DNA of 34,869 nucleotides from positions 1 to 34,869 of the forward strand of contig JAIFMY010000032.1 in assembly GCA_020048155.1 (NCBI GenBank), written 5' to 3'. Numbering within the stretch: position 1 is the first letter of the stretch; each line of letters opens with the position of its first letter. Of this stretch, positions 14,993 through 24,010 are shown piece after piece. The stretch comes from Bacteroidota bacterium. GTDB taxonomy: Bacteria; Bacteroidota; Bacteroidia; Bacteroidales; DYOH01. The notes under the pieces are model-generated. The model was not told where the DNA came from, ran no database searches, and worked only from the letters and a program-made list of their open reading frames with translations. Made by a program: the position numbers and the translations under genes.

Positions 14993-15385
14993 ATGAATAG
15001 ATTCTACTTACAGCCTAAATCAAACTCTCCTGAAATAATGCTGGACGCCGAAGCCGGTATATTTGAAATAAAAGGACGCTCGCTTCCGGAAAACACAGAC
15101 TATGTGTACACCCCAGTACTTGATTGGCTCGACCAATACAAAAAAAGACCAAACGAAAGTACTACATTCGTATTCAAGATGTTGTACTTAAACACATCAT
15201 CGAAAAAAATGCTTCACGAAATTTTTGTGAAGCTTGAGCAATTGCATGCCATACATGGCCATGTTGAAATACATTGGTATTACGAAGAAAATGATTTGGA
15301 TATTATGGAAAATGGGGAAGAGTTTTGCTCATTGCTCAATATACCTTACAAACTTATTGAATTGCACGAAATAGAAGATGTATGA
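14993..15385 (+). CDS. SiaC-family regulatory phosphoprotein (DUF1987)
   Basis: 130 aa, full length for the family. Diagnostic segments are SNSPEIMLDAEAGIFEIKGRSLPEN (split here only by family variation), YTPVLDWLDQY, the LYLNTSSKKML motif and HWYYEENDLDIMENGEEF. Thr68 in NTSS matches the residue whose phosphorylation switches Pseudomonas SiaC; unphosphorylated SiaC binds and activates the diguanylate cyclase SiaD, with SiaB as kinase and SiaA as phosphatase. None of those partners is adjacent. Instead the stop overlaps the start of a Cys/Met PLP enzyme (ATGA), so the two are almost surely translated from one mRNA. The partner in this organism is unknown. Confidence 0.9.
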   Translation: MNRFYLQPKSNSPEIMLDAEAGIFEIKGRSLPENTDYVYTPVLDWLDQYKKRPNESTTFVFKMLYLNTSSKKMLHEIFVKLEQLHAIHGHVEIHWYYEENDLDIMENGEEFCSLLNIPYKLIELHEIEDV

Positions 15386-16581
15386 AAAAAAAAGTGAACA
15401 ATCTGAGGCCCCCACTATATCGTGACTCCGGATTTTTTTTTGAATCGGCAGATGACTTAAAAGCTGCTTTTACCGAAGAGGCATCGCACCCGATTGAGCC
15501 TACACAATATATATATGCACGCTACAGAACTCCTACACTGGTGGCATGTGAAGAAAAACTTGCCACCCTGGAAGATTCGAAATGGGCTCTGCTTACCTCG
15601 TCAGGTATGTCTGCAATCGATTTGGCCTTGGGTATTTTGCAAAAATCAAACCAAGAAAATAAATGGCTATTTCTTTCTGAGATATATGGCGGTACACATT
15701 CGTATATAGATAAAATACTTATTCCTCGCCGGGGTATTAACGTTATTCGTTTTTCGGCCACTCCAAGTCCAAACTATGCAGCCGGAAATTCAGAAATAGT
15801 ACCAATGGAATATAATTTGGAAAGGCTAGAGGGAATATTGCATATACAACGCCCTGCGGTATTATATTTCGAAGCTGTATCCAACCCTATGCTTATAGTT
15901 TCTGATGCCCGCGCCATCATAGCTTTGGGGAAAAAGTACAACTGCACCATCATAGTAGATAATACTTTTGCCACACCTTATTTGTGGAAACCCTTGCATG
16001 ATGAAGCAGATTTGGTAGTGCACAGTGTAACCAAATACCTGAGTGGGCATGGCGACCTTACCGGAGGCGTGTTGTGTGGCAACAACACTGATCTCATGCA
16101 GCAGGCTATTGAATATCGCAAGTGGGTGGGTTGCAATCTGTCGCCCGATGATGCTTACAGGCTACATTCGCAACTAGATACTTTTGAATTACGTTTTCGC
16201 CAGCATTGCTTCAATGCATTTGAACTCGCCCGATTTTTTTCTAATCACCCAAAAATTAGCACAGTAATATACCCTGGGCTCGATTCTGATACTTCGCACC
16301 TTCAGGCAGTTGGGCTTTTTCATGAAAATGCATTTGGGGGTATGCTAACCATTGTTCTGAAACCCAATTCAGAAAACAATGCAGTAGCAAAATTTACAAG
16401 CCTGCTTAGTCCCCATATTCCTATAGTGCCTTCGCTTGGCGATACCCGCACCACCCTTATGCCTATAAAGGCAGTATGGGGCGAAAAATATCCCATAGAT
16501 GGAGCTATTCGAATTTCGACGGGCATCGAAGATTCAAAAACCCTCATTGGTTATTTTGAGCAAGCACTGATGCAAATTTAA
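15382..16581 (+). CDS. Cys/Met-metabolism PLP-dependent enzyme (transsulfuration family)
   Basis: 399 aa, normal for the family. Motifs in order: YIYARYRTPT (45-52, phosphate-binding Tyr/Arg region), SSGMSAIDLAL (73-83), EIYGGTHSY (Tyr102 stacking on PLP), VDNTFATPY (Asp193 to the pyridine N) and HSVTKYLSGHGDLTGG with Lys218 as Schiff-base lysine. LGDTRTTLMPI near the C-terminus supplies the substrate carboxylate region. Members include cystathionine gamma-synthase, gamma- and beta-lyase, methionine gamma-lyase and O-acetylhomoserine sulfhydrylase; sequence reading cannot choose among them. The N-terminus (RPPLYRDSGFFFESADDL) fits the family. It is translationally coupled to the preceding SiaC-like gene (ATGA overlap), an unusual partner. 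Confidence 0.9.
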   Translation: MKKKVNNLRPPLYRDSGFFFESADDLKAAFTEEASHPIEPTQYIYARYRTPTLVACEEKLATLEDSKWALLTSSGMSAIDLALGILQKSNQENKWLFLSEIYGGTHSYIDKILIPRRGINVIRFSATPSPNYAAGNSEIVPMEYNLERLEGILHIQRPAVLYFEAVSNPMLIVSDARAIIALGKKYNCTIIVDNTFATPYLWKPLHDEADLVVHSVTKYLSGHGDLTGGVLCGNNTDLMQQAIEYRKWVGCNLSPDDAYRLHSQLDTFELRFRQHCFNAFELARFFSNHPKISTVIYPGLDSDTSHLQAVGLFHENAFGGMLTIVLKPNSENNAVAKFTSLLSPHIPIVPSLGDTRTTLMPIKAVWGEKYPIDGAIRISTGIEDSKTLIGYFEQALMQI

Positions 16582-16677
16582 GCCCCGAAATGGCAGTTTG
16601 TGTGAAAAAAAAGCACACTTCAAATTTTTCTTTTATATATTTACTTTCTGAAATAAATATTCTAAACTGATGTTCCT

Positions 16678-18984
16678 ATGAAGCTTCGCAGCAAAATGAT
16701 AGTGTATATTCTTACCACAGCATTGCTCATCTATTTCATTGCTGTAGGTTACATCAGTTTCAACCTAAACCGCATCTCAGTAGACAATGCCAAAAGGTTG
16801 GCTCAGTCTGAAGCAGAAAACTATGCGAACGTGGTGAAAGGTGAATTGGAAGCAGATTTTGTAGCAACATTGTCATTGTCAAAATTTCTGGCCATATACA
16901 AAGACCTGCCGCGAAGCGTATGGGAACCCCTTTTGCTAAGTGTACACAGAGAATTGCTTGTTTCCAATCCCGATTTCCTATCGGTAGCTACCAGTTATGA
17001 ATACTATGCAATAGATACCACCTATAAAAAAGATTACGGTCGTCTGCAGCATGGATATTTTAGGGCTGGTCCTGTAATCACACAGATTCAGAAAGAGAAA
17101 AATATGGAAGGCGACGATATAGGAAGCAAGTATTATTATGCCAAAAGTAATAAAGCAACCTTGCTGCTTGAACCTTATTTCGATTCTTATACAGGCTTGG
17201 CTCAGGACTCTATGCTTATGTCGGGGTTTGCTGTACCTGTTATAGTCAACAATCAATTTGTAGCCCTTGCGGGTATAGATATTTCGCTGCAGCGATTTGA
17301 GAAAATGGTAAACAAAATCAAACCATTTGAAAACAGTTATGCATTCTTGGTAGCACACAATGGTACTTTTGCAGGGCACCCAAATTCATCGCTCATCAAT
17401 CAGCCAGTTAGCAAAGCCTTTCCTATGCTAGGTACTCAAGCCGAGGTGATTGCAAAAATATTGAATAAAGAGAAATTTTCACAAATTATAGAAGTTAGCG
17501 AAGGAGAAGAGGCATTTATTGTATTTGCTCCTGTACAAATAGAAGGAATAGAATACGCTTGGTCGTTGGGTATTGTAGTACCGGTGAGTGTGATACGTGC
17601 CGAAGCAAATAACAATATGATTATTTCAGCCTTGGTTGGTTTGGTGGGCATGCTAATCATGGTAGTGATTATCTTTTATATAGCCTCCAATATATCAAAA
17701 CCCATAAAGCGTGCAACAGATGTACTCAACAGGCTCTCCAACGGTGAAATTGCTGAGGATATACGGATGAAAATTAAAACCAAAGACGAGATTGGAGCTA
17801 TAAGCAATTCCATCAATATATTGCTCGATGCGTTTACGCGTATGGCTCAATTTGCCAAAGAAATAGGAAAAGGAAACCTAAACGTACAGTTCGAAAAACT
17901 GAGTGATAAAGACATTATTGGTGGTGCTCTAATTGAAATGCAGGGCAGCATCATAAAATCGAAATCTGAAGAGATGTACCGTGCTGAGCAAGAACATATA
18001 AACAACTGGTCTACACAGGGTCAGGCCCACCTTGCCGAAGTACTGCGTATGAACACAGAGGACTTATCGAAACTAAGCTTTGAGATACTTAAAAATCTGG
18101 TTCAGTATATTAAAGCCGAAATGGGGGTTTTCTACGTCATAAACGACGAAAAGTACAATGAGCTGATACTCGAATTTGCTGCCAGCTATGCCATAGACCC
18201 TGATAGCATAAATGAAAAATCGATTGAATTTGGTGTTGGACTCATAGGCAGGTGTGCTCAGGAAAAAGAAACTCTGCTCTTATTTGATATACCGGGTGAC
18301 TATATAAAAATAAACTCAGGTTTAGGCCAAATACAGCCTCAAAGCATACTTATTGTTCCTCTTTTGTTTAATACTGAAGTAAATGGTGTGGTTGAAATTG
18401 CATCCTTCAGACGTATCTCACAATACGAAAAAGAATTTATTGAAAAAGCAGGAGCCAGCATTGCTACAACGCTTTCTAAAGTTAAAACCAACATTCGGAC
18501 TTCGAAACTTTTGCTCGAAACCAGAATCAAATCAGAAGAATTAGCTGCTCAAGAAGAGTTGCTCAAGCAAAATATGCTAGAAATAATGAATGCTCAGAAG
18601 GATGCTGCGCTCAAAACCTCAGAGCTTTCGAGTATACTTGACGCTGTGAATTCAATTTCATTTGTGGCTGAATATGATATGGATGGTCGATTGATGAGTA
18701 TAAACGACACCATGCTCAAATTTACCGGTATGAAACGTGAGCAACTGATTGGAAAATTCCAAGGGCAATTCAATGTAGACAGTGTGCAAAACTCAGAAGA
18801 ACATGTTTTATTTTGGCAAGACCTTCGTGCGGGGATTAGCAAAAGACTTATTCAACATGTGCGTATCAACGAAAAGGAACTTTGGATTTCTGAAGCATAT
18901 ACCCCGGTTTACAATGAGAAAGGTGTACCTTATAAAGTATTGAATATTTCGGTGGATATAAGCGATTCATATAAGAACAAGTAA
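16678..18984 (+). CDS. Membrane sensor with Cache, HAMP, GAF and PAS domains but no output domain
   Basis: 768 aa. A TM helix at ~7-27 is followed by a periplasmic dCache-type domain (~35-305; note YFDSYTGLAQDSMLMSGFAVPV and GIDISLQRFEKMV), a second TM at ~313-336, a HAMP domain (~337-390), a HAMP-like relay (KEIGKGNLNVQFEKL, ~394-424), a GAF domain (~462-603), a coiled coil (~604-650) and a PAS domain (~650-765) that ends the protein. No histidine kinase, GGDEF, PP2C or chemoreceptor signalling domain is present, and the stop follows the PAS domain directly. It starts 96 bp after the PLP enzyme and may share its transcript. It may signal through a partner protein; a SiaA-like role is suggested by the nearby SiaC but the phosphatase domain is absent. 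Confidence 0.88.
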   Translation: MKLRSKMIVYILTTALLIYFIAVGYISFNLNRISVDNAKRLAQSEAENYANVVKGELEADFVATLSLSKFLAIYKDLPRSVWEPLLLSVHRELLVSNPDFLSVATSYEYYAIDTTYKKDYGRLQHGYFRAGPVITQIQKEKNMEGDDIGSKYYYAKSNKATLLLEPYFDSYTGLAQDSMLMSGFAVPVIVNNQFVALAGIDISLQRFEKMVNKIKPFENSYAFLVAHNGTFAGHPNSSLINQPVSKAFPMLGTQAEVIAKILNKEKFSQIIEVSEGEEAFIVFAPVQIEGIEYAWSLGIVVPVSVIRAEANNNMIISALVGLVGMLIMVVIIFYIASNISKPIKRATDVLNRLSNGEIAEDIRMKIKTKDEIGAISNSINILLDAFTRMAQFAKEIGKGNLNVQFEKLSDKDIIGGALIEMQGSIIKSKSEEMYRAEQEHINNWSTQGQAHLAEVLRMNTEDLSKLSFEILKNLVQYIKAEMGVFYVINDEKYNELILEFAASYAIDPDSINEKSIEFGVGLIGRCAQEKETLLLFDIPGDYIKINSGLGQIQPQSILIVPLLFNTEVNGVVEIASFRRISQYEKEFIEKAGASIATTLSKVKTNIRTSKLLLETRIKSEELAAQEELLKQNMLEIMNAQKDAALKTSELSSILDAVNSISFVAEYDMDGRLMSINDTMLKFTGMKREQLIGKFQGQFNVDSVQNSEEHVLFWQDLRAGISKRLIQHVRINEKELWISEAYTPVYNEKGVPYKVLNISVDISDSYKNK

Positions 18985-19051
18985 AACATTTGTTCAGGCA
19001 TATCCAAAAATGAAGATGTTATTCTGATGCAGGTTATCAAATACTATAGCA

Positions 19052-19567
19052 TTATTCATTACTAACAGCCATGACCTTAAAATTATATTTTTGAGCAAAC
19101 GCTTGTTGCTGATTGCTAAAAGTATCTATGGCTATCTGTATTTTTTCATAAGCGCTTATTACCAACTCTTCCATCTCACGCATGGTACTCATATCAAACT
19201 CGCCAGCAGGCAATTTATATAGTGAAATAACACGAGAATACTCATTGTTCATGGTAGACTTGTAAACAAGAAGTAAACTGCTTACCTGATGGCGATAGGT
19301 AGAATCGGCATCAAAATCGCCGATTCGCTGTACATTCTGGTATGCGCTGTCTAATACAAACGTAGCCCTGTTGTATGCAGATTGCATTTCAAGTGTATCG
19401 GCTTTCTTAAAAGCTTTGCTAAGCTGCATTACCGCCTGGCTTACAGCTATTTGATTTTTAATCAGCTCGTCATTATATTTCACGGCATCTATAGCCTTTG
19501 GTTGGCAAGCCCACAATAGAAGGGTGCTTAATACTAATGCACCAACGATTTTTTGATTCCTAATCAT
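19052..19567 (-). CDS. Predicted helical lipoprotein
   Basis: 171 aa. A lipoprotein signal with lipobox LLWAC places the lipidated Cys at residue 20. The mature part is largely alpha-helical without cysteines and ends in a moderately conserved-looking region (YEKIQIAIDTFSNQQQAFAQKYNF). The overall plan recalls the small surface-lipoprotein family described in Leptospira (LIC11966-like), which also occurs in Bacteroidota, but I hold that loosely. It is convergent with the sensor gene and divergent from the rhomboid gene. Function unknown. Confidence 0.75.
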   Translation of the reverse strand: MIRNQKIVGALVLSTLLLWACQPKAIDAVKYNDELIKNQIAVSQAVMQLSKAFKKADTLEMQSAYNRATFVLDSAYQNVQRIGDFDADSTYRHQVSSLLLVYKSTMNNEYSRVISLYKLPAGEFDMSTMREMEELVISAYEKIQIAIDTFSNQQQAFAQKYNFKVMAVSNE

Positions 19568-19599
19568 ATTTCTTGTGTAAATTCTCTAATTTCACCACT

Positions 19600-19607
19600 C
19601 AAAAATA
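19600..19607 (-). promoter_or_regulatory. TAnnTTTG-type -7 element of the lipoprotein gene
   Basis: On the minus strand TATTTTTG matches TAnnTTTG and lies 33 bp before the start codon, a workable distance. No clear TTTG is found ~19 bp further upstream, so support is partial. Confidence 0.35.
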
Positions 19608-19639
19608 ATTATAATTCATTTCGTAGTTAGAAATATTTG

Positions 19640-20362
19640 ATGCTTAATAATAATTTAACTTTCATCAGGAGCATAAGGATTCCATTAACAATGATAATTC
19701 TTATATGGCTTATAAAACTGGCTGAAATTTCTATGGGCATAAGTTTTGCTTATCTGGGTATTGCCCCGCTGCAATGGTCGGGATTGCCTGGTATACTATT
19801 CGCCCCTCTTTTGCATGGCGATGCAGGCCATGCTTTCTCAAATTCGGTTCCGTTGTTGCTTCTTGGCGGCTCTCTTTTTTATTTCTATACTCCTATTGCC
19901 CTACGCATTTTTATCATGAGCTATATATTTGTTGGGCTCAATGTTTGGCTGTTTTCACGGCAAGGTGTACATATAGGTGCAAGTGGATTGGTTTACGCCC
20001 TTTTCGGGTTTCTGCTCATTGGCGGTTTCATATCCCGCAACAAACGCTTGCTCGCACTGGCTTTTCTCAATGTTTTTTGGTATGGCAGCATGATTTGGGG
20101 TATCTTCCCAACTGAACCTAATATATCATGGGAATCGCACCTTATTGGGTTGCTTTTTGGTATATTGCTGGCATACTTGTATTTGCCTTTAAAAAATATC
20201 AAATCAGAAAGCCACTTTGGCAATGAAAATGAAAACGGGGATGAAGGCATATGGCAAGATCCTCAAAATACTGATTTCTACCACAATAATTCGACATACA
20301 ATATTCGTTTTAAATACCATTTTACTGAAAAAAAAGATACACATGAAAAAGATTCTTTATAG
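19640..20362 (+). CDS. Rhomboid-family intramembrane serine protease
   Basis: 240 aa from the ATG at 19640; a TTG immediately before it is a less likely start. About six hydrophobic segments. The catalytic GASG motif places Ser115 at a membrane helix start (HIGASGLVYALFG), and His167 lies in SHLIGLLFGI, giving the Ser-His dyad. HGDAGHAFSNSVPLLLLG carries the His/Asn region of the oxyanion site. It cleaves transmembrane segments within the membrane; the substrate is unknown. The C-terminal ~50 residues are hydrophilic and cytoplasmic or periplasmic. Its end overlaps the next gene by 20 nt. Confidence 0.93.
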   Translation: MLNNNLTFIRSIRIPLTMIILIWLIKLAEISMGISFAYLGIAPLQWSGLPGILFAPLLHGDAGHAFSNSVPLLLLGGSLFYFYTPIALRIFIMSYIFVGLNVWLFSRQGVHIGASGLVYALFGFLLIGGFISRNKRLLALAFLNVFWYGSMIWGIFPTEPNISWESHLIGLLFGILLAYLYLPLKNIKSESHFGNENENGDEGIWQDPQNTDFYHNNSTYNIRFKYHFTEKKDTHEKDSL

Positions 20363-20879
20363 TATGCTAATGCTGGTTTCCATTTTTATATATCATTCAG
20401 TTTCTGCTCAAGATTCTTCGCAGACTGCTCCCAAGCAAAGGCCATTATTTATGGATAAAGTATTTTTTGGCGGATATTTTGGCTTAGGTTTCGGTACCGT
20501 TACCAATATAGAACTCTCGCCTCAGGTGGGCTATCATCTAACATCCTGGTTCGACGCAGGAGTAGGCGGATCTTATAGGTATTACAGCGACTCCCGCTAC
20601 AACTTTTCGACCCAAATGTATGGTGGAAATGCCTTTACTCGCCTGTTTGTATTCGACAACTTGTTTGCATACGCCGAGGCAGAGCAGCTAAGCCTCGAAG
20701 CACTAAACCTCCAAAATGAGTATCAACGTATGTGGATAACCAGCGTTTTTGTAGGTGGGGGTTACAGGCAAAAAATGGGCGACAGATTTGCCATGAATCT
20801 CATGGTGCTCTGGAATATAAACCCCAGTATATACTCACCATACGTAAATCCAATCATCCGCATGGGATTCAACTTCTGA
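20343..20879 (+). CDS. Small outer-membrane beta-barrel protein
   Basis: 178 aa from the ATG at 20343, chosen because it begins a clear signal peptide (MKKILYSMLMLVSIFIYHSVSAQ, split: basic start, hydrophobic core, SAQ cleavage); an upstream in-frame ATG at 20217 would bury that signal. The mature protein alternates polar and aromatic residues in short strands with glycines (GGYFGLGFGTVTNIE, GYHLTSWFDAGVGGSYRYY) and ends INPSIYSPYVNPIIRMGFNF, a barrel-type aromatic C-terminus. The fold suggests an 8-strand porin-like barrel of the outer membrane. The start lies inside the rhomboid gene, so the two are probably coupled. Function unknown. Confidence 0.8.
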   Translation: MKKILYSMLMLVSIFIYHSVSAQDSSQTAPKQRPLFMDKVFFGGYFGLGFGTVTNIELSPQVGYHLTSWFDAGVGGSYRYYSDSRYNFSTQMYGGNAFTRLFVFDNLFAYAEAEQLSLEALNLQNEYQRMWITSVFVGGGYRQKMGDRFAMNLMVLWNINPSIYSPYVNPIIRMGFNF

Positions 20880-20919
20880 TTCCCAATTTTCACCCTATAC
20901 GAACCATAAAACCAAACAC

Positions 20920-23832
20920 ATGAAATATTTCTTACACTACGCAATTGCGTTTTTATTCCTTTTATCAACCCCATTGATATGGGCACAAACTTCAGTTCAC
21001 CAAGAACATATGCTCCTACACCGAGGTAAGTTTACAGAGGTAGAATGGAACAAGAAAATGGGTTTGCAAACAAGCGATGTTAAATATACCAATAATGAAA
21101 AAAAACGCCTGAAAAAAGAAGTATTTGGCTGGCATCCGTATTGGATGGGCACTGCCTACAATAACTACGATTTAAGTCTGCTTTCCGAAATTTCATATTT
21201 TTCGTACGAAGTAGACCACAACACAGGTAGCTACAAAGAAATATATAATTGGAAAACAACTCCATTGGTAGAAATGGCCAAAGCTGCCGGTGTACATATA
21301 AGCCTGAGCGTTACGCTCTTCGACAATCACAGTGCCATACTTACGGTTCCGGAACGCCAGCAAACACTCATAGATAGTTTGGTATCGCTTGTAAAATACA
21401 GGAATGCAGATGGAGTGAACATTGACTTTGAAATGGTGCCGGGGGGACTTCGCAACCAAATGACCACCTTCATGATACAATTGTCTAACCGATTTCATGC
21501 TGAGATTCCGGGCTCAAGAGTTTCTATTGCTATTCCTGCTGTAGATTGGAACAATTCTTTTGATGTAGTGGCCATGACCCCATATGTAGATTTATTCATC
21601 ATCATGGGATATGAATATTACTGGTCGGGCAGCAAGAATGCCGGTCCGGTTGCACCTCGCAATGGTGGTGCAGTATGGGGAAACTACAATGTAACTAAAT
21701 CGGCTATTGACTACCTGTTAAAAGGGGTTCCTGCCGAAAAGCTACTCATGGGACTACCCTACTATGGCCGTAGGTGGAAAACAGTATCGGATGCCTTGTA
21801 CGCCCAAACTACCGAAACCGGAAAGTCTATGACTTACGCCCAGATACTGGCCGAATTGCCAAATGTAACCCGCAAGTGGGACGAAAATGCTTCGAATCCC
21901 TATTTTGTAAAAAATGATGCCGGTGTATATACTCAATATTGGTACGATGATGCCCAAAGCCTTGAGCGTAAATACGATATGATAAACACCCTTGGCCTGG
22001 GTGGTGTTGGAATTTGGGCGCTGGGTTACGATGGCAGCTCAAAAGAACTATGGAATGCACTACAAAATAAATTCACCTTACAGCATGCAACCAACCAAAA
22101 TCTGCTGTTCGACGATGTGGCTGGTACCAAAGAAAAATACCACCACCGCACAAATTTCAATTATATGGTATCATCCCAGTTGGGCAATATGCATTTGATT
22201 GTGGATTCGCTGGCCGTAGAAGAGGATTTTGATACGTTGGAAATCAGTACTTTCACACCTTCCGGCTCACGTATACTACGCACATATACAGGTATATACG
22301 GAAAGGATAGTATTTCTAGTGACTGGAATAACCTTGGATTCAGATTTACATCCGACAATGCAAAGAACGACTACGGATGGGTAGCCCACCTAAAGCAAAA
22401 AGTATCTGCAGGTTATGATGTGACGCCTTATTTTTCTGATTTCCAGGACAACACAATTAAAATGTCATTGTATCGTACATTCCCCGACGATGATACATTA
22501 TATACCTATTATATACCCGGAAAATTATATCATGATGCTTATGCAACTTTACGCACCGAAGCACCATTTTATTCAGATTTCACTAAAAACTCAGAAGGTT
22601 GGAATCGCGCAGGAACAGGCATTTCATTTTCTGAAAACGGATTGCAAATAAGCAATTTTGAGCCCAATAGTTTACAAAGAAGCCTAAAAAAGATAAACGA
22701 TTCATATTTGCTCACCATCAAATGCAATGTTTTGGAGTCCAATGCTGCATCTTACCTGCGATTTGCAATCAATGATTTGCCCATGAGTGCTTCACCCATT
22801 GCCCAAAGACTTGTAGTGGAAATAACCCCTGAATCAAAACTCTTCAGAATTTATAGGGAAAACGATGCCCAAAATCCACTTTACAGCCATATGCTTGACA
22901 ATTTGAGCAAAATAGAAATCTTCATCAGTTTTGCTCCTGGTTCTGAAAAAGGCTTATTGTGGCTCAATGATATGCCTGCTTCCGAATTTACTGGAAAATT
23001 TAGTAGTGAGGACGATTATGAGTTGAATATCGAAACCATGAATGCAAAGTGTAATATTGCCGAGATGGCATTGTGGAAACGTGCTACTGAAATCAAGGAT
23101 TTACCAATTTCCGGCAATTCATCAGTTTTACCGGCATTTGGGAACATAACTGAAGCCGATACAGCTGTGTTTCTGTTTCAAAGCCTTGCAAAAGCAAATC
23201 TGTTTAAAATAAAACAGCTAGAATTTTTTGTTATAGATACTTTGGCACCAGCATCTCCAGCTTGGGTAAACGATATTAACGCCTCAGATGCCGATACCTT
23301 ACCGACTGTGCATCAGGTTACAGTATTTTGGGACCAAGCAGCCAATGGCCCTGACACCGAATACTGGGTGGGTATAGGTACCACTGCCAGTGAGCCAAAT
23401 TTGATTCCATATGTAAAAGCAGACAATAAAGGCTCATTCACATTCATGGCTACACTTTTCCAGGAAAATGTGCTTTATCGTGCCTTCGTAAAAGCAGGCG
23501 ATGCATCGGGAAATTTTTCGGAAACTAAGGTATCCGATGGGTTTTATGCACTCATACCTACTGCTTTACCCAAAAATATGATAACAGACAAAAATTTGGT
23601 GTATGTATACCCAAACCCTGTAAAACAGCAATTGACTATAAAGTCGGAATTGGAATTGAACGAAGATATTGATTTTAGCATTTTTGACATTCAAGGACAT
23701 GTTGTATTCAGCGGAACAAAATATTTTTCGGATGAAACAAGTATCCCGGTTGAGCATCTACCTGCCGGAAATTATTTTGTAGAAATACAAAACCAAAGCA
23801 TCATTTGGAAAGGCAGTTTTGTAAAGCAATAG
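20920..23832 (+). CDS. Secreted GH18-like glycoside hydrolase with CUB-like, Fn3-like and T9SS sorting domains
   Basis: 970 aa. Signal peptide 1-23 (ending WAQ). Residues ~65-385 form a GH18 TIM barrel: GWHPYW, then DGVNIDFE at 164-171 with Glu171 as acid/base (this Asn form occurs in YaaH/SleL-type peptidoglycan-active members), IMGYEYYWSGS and the closing GGVGIWALGYDG. Residues ~395-500 look CUB-like (FDTLEIST..., FRFTSDNAKNDYGW). Residues ~560-720 are an undefined beta-rich domain. Residues ~775-885 are Fn3-like. The final ~78 residues (YVYPNPVKQQLTI..., LPAGNYFVEIQN) are a type A T9SS sorting domain for export and surface attachment. Likely substrate is chitin, chito-oligosaccharide or peptidoglycan; the sequence does not decide. 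It follows the barrel protein by 40 bp in one apparent operon. Confidence 0.9.
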   Translation: MKYFLHYAIAFLFLLSTPLIWAQTSVHQEHMLLHRGKFTEVEWNKKMGLQTSDVKYTNNEKKRLKKEVFGWHPYWMGTAYNNYDLSLLSEISYFSYEVDHNTGSYKEIYNWKTTPLVEMAKAAGVHISLSVTLFDNHSAILTVPERQQTLIDSLVSLVKYRNADGVNIDFEMVPGGLRNQMTTFMIQLSNRFHAEIPGSRVSIAIPAVDWNNSFDVVAMTPYVDLFIIMGYEYYWSGSKNAGPVAPRNGGAVWGNYNVTKSAIDYLLKGVPAEKLLMGLPYYGRRWKTVSDALYAQTTETGKSMTYAQILAELPNVTRKWDENASNPYFVKNDAGVYTQYWYDDAQSLERKYDMINTLGLGGVGIWALGYDGSSKELWNALQNKFTLQHATNQNLLFDDVAGTKEKYHHRTNFNYMVSSQLGNMHLIVDSLAVEEDFDTLEISTFTPSGSRILRTYTGIYGKDSISSDWNNLGFRFTSDNAKNDYGWVAHLKQKVSAGYDVTPYFSDFQDNTIKMSLYRTFPDDDTLYTYYIPGKLYHDAYATLRTEAPFYSDFTKNSEGWNRAGTGISFSENGLQISNFEPNSLQRSLKKINDSYLLTIKCNVLESNAASYLRFAINDLPMSASPIAQRLVVEITPESKLFRIYRENDAQNPLYSHMLDNLSKIEIFISFAPGSEKGLLWLNDMPASEFTGKFSSEDDYELNIETMNAKCNIAEMALWKRATEIKDLPISGNSSVLPAFGNITEADTAVFLFQSLAKANLFKIKQLEFFVIDTLAPASPAWVNDINASDADTLPTVHQVTVFWDQAANGPDTEYWVGIGTTASEPNLIPYVKADNKGSFTFMATLFQENVLYRAFVKAGDASGNFSETKVSDGFYALIPTALPKNMITDKNLVYVYPNPVKQQLTIKSELELNEDIDFSIFDIQGHVVFSGTKYFSDETSIPVEHLPAGNYFVEIQNQSIIWKGSFVKQ

Positions 23833-23931
23833 AAAACTGGTACTTGCGGATATAACACCCTGCACGACTGCATATGCTATTGCGTAATCCGGGTTTATCC
23901 ATACTTTACATATTCAAAGTCAGGAAAAAGA

Positions 23932-23967
23932 AAGCCGTATCTGCCATTTAACGTGGCGATACGGCTT
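23932..23967. terminator. Bidirectional intrinsic terminator between GH18 gene and flotillin gene
   Basis: A 10-bp outer stem AAGCCGTATC/GATACGGCTT is extended, past a single bulged T, by GCCA/TGGC with a 7-nt loop. It has a T-run on the plus side and an A-rich flank giving T's on the minus side. It lies ~100 bp after the GH18 stop and ~44 bp after the minus-strand flotillin stop, so it serves both convergent genes. Confidence 0.88.
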
Positions 23968-24010
23968 TTAATTAGTTGTCCAATTAGAATTTAAAAATCA
24001 GGCTGTTTTA

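Noticed and set aside
16600-16640. Hairpin GTGTG...CACAC after the PLP enzyme as a terminator
   Set aside because: Only a 5-bp stem with an A-rich loop; too weak to call, so the sensor gene may share the transcript.
20217-20342. Upstream ATG extension of the outer-membrane barrel gene
   Set aside because: It would place 42 extra residues before a complete signal peptide; the ATG at 20343 gives a normal exported protein.
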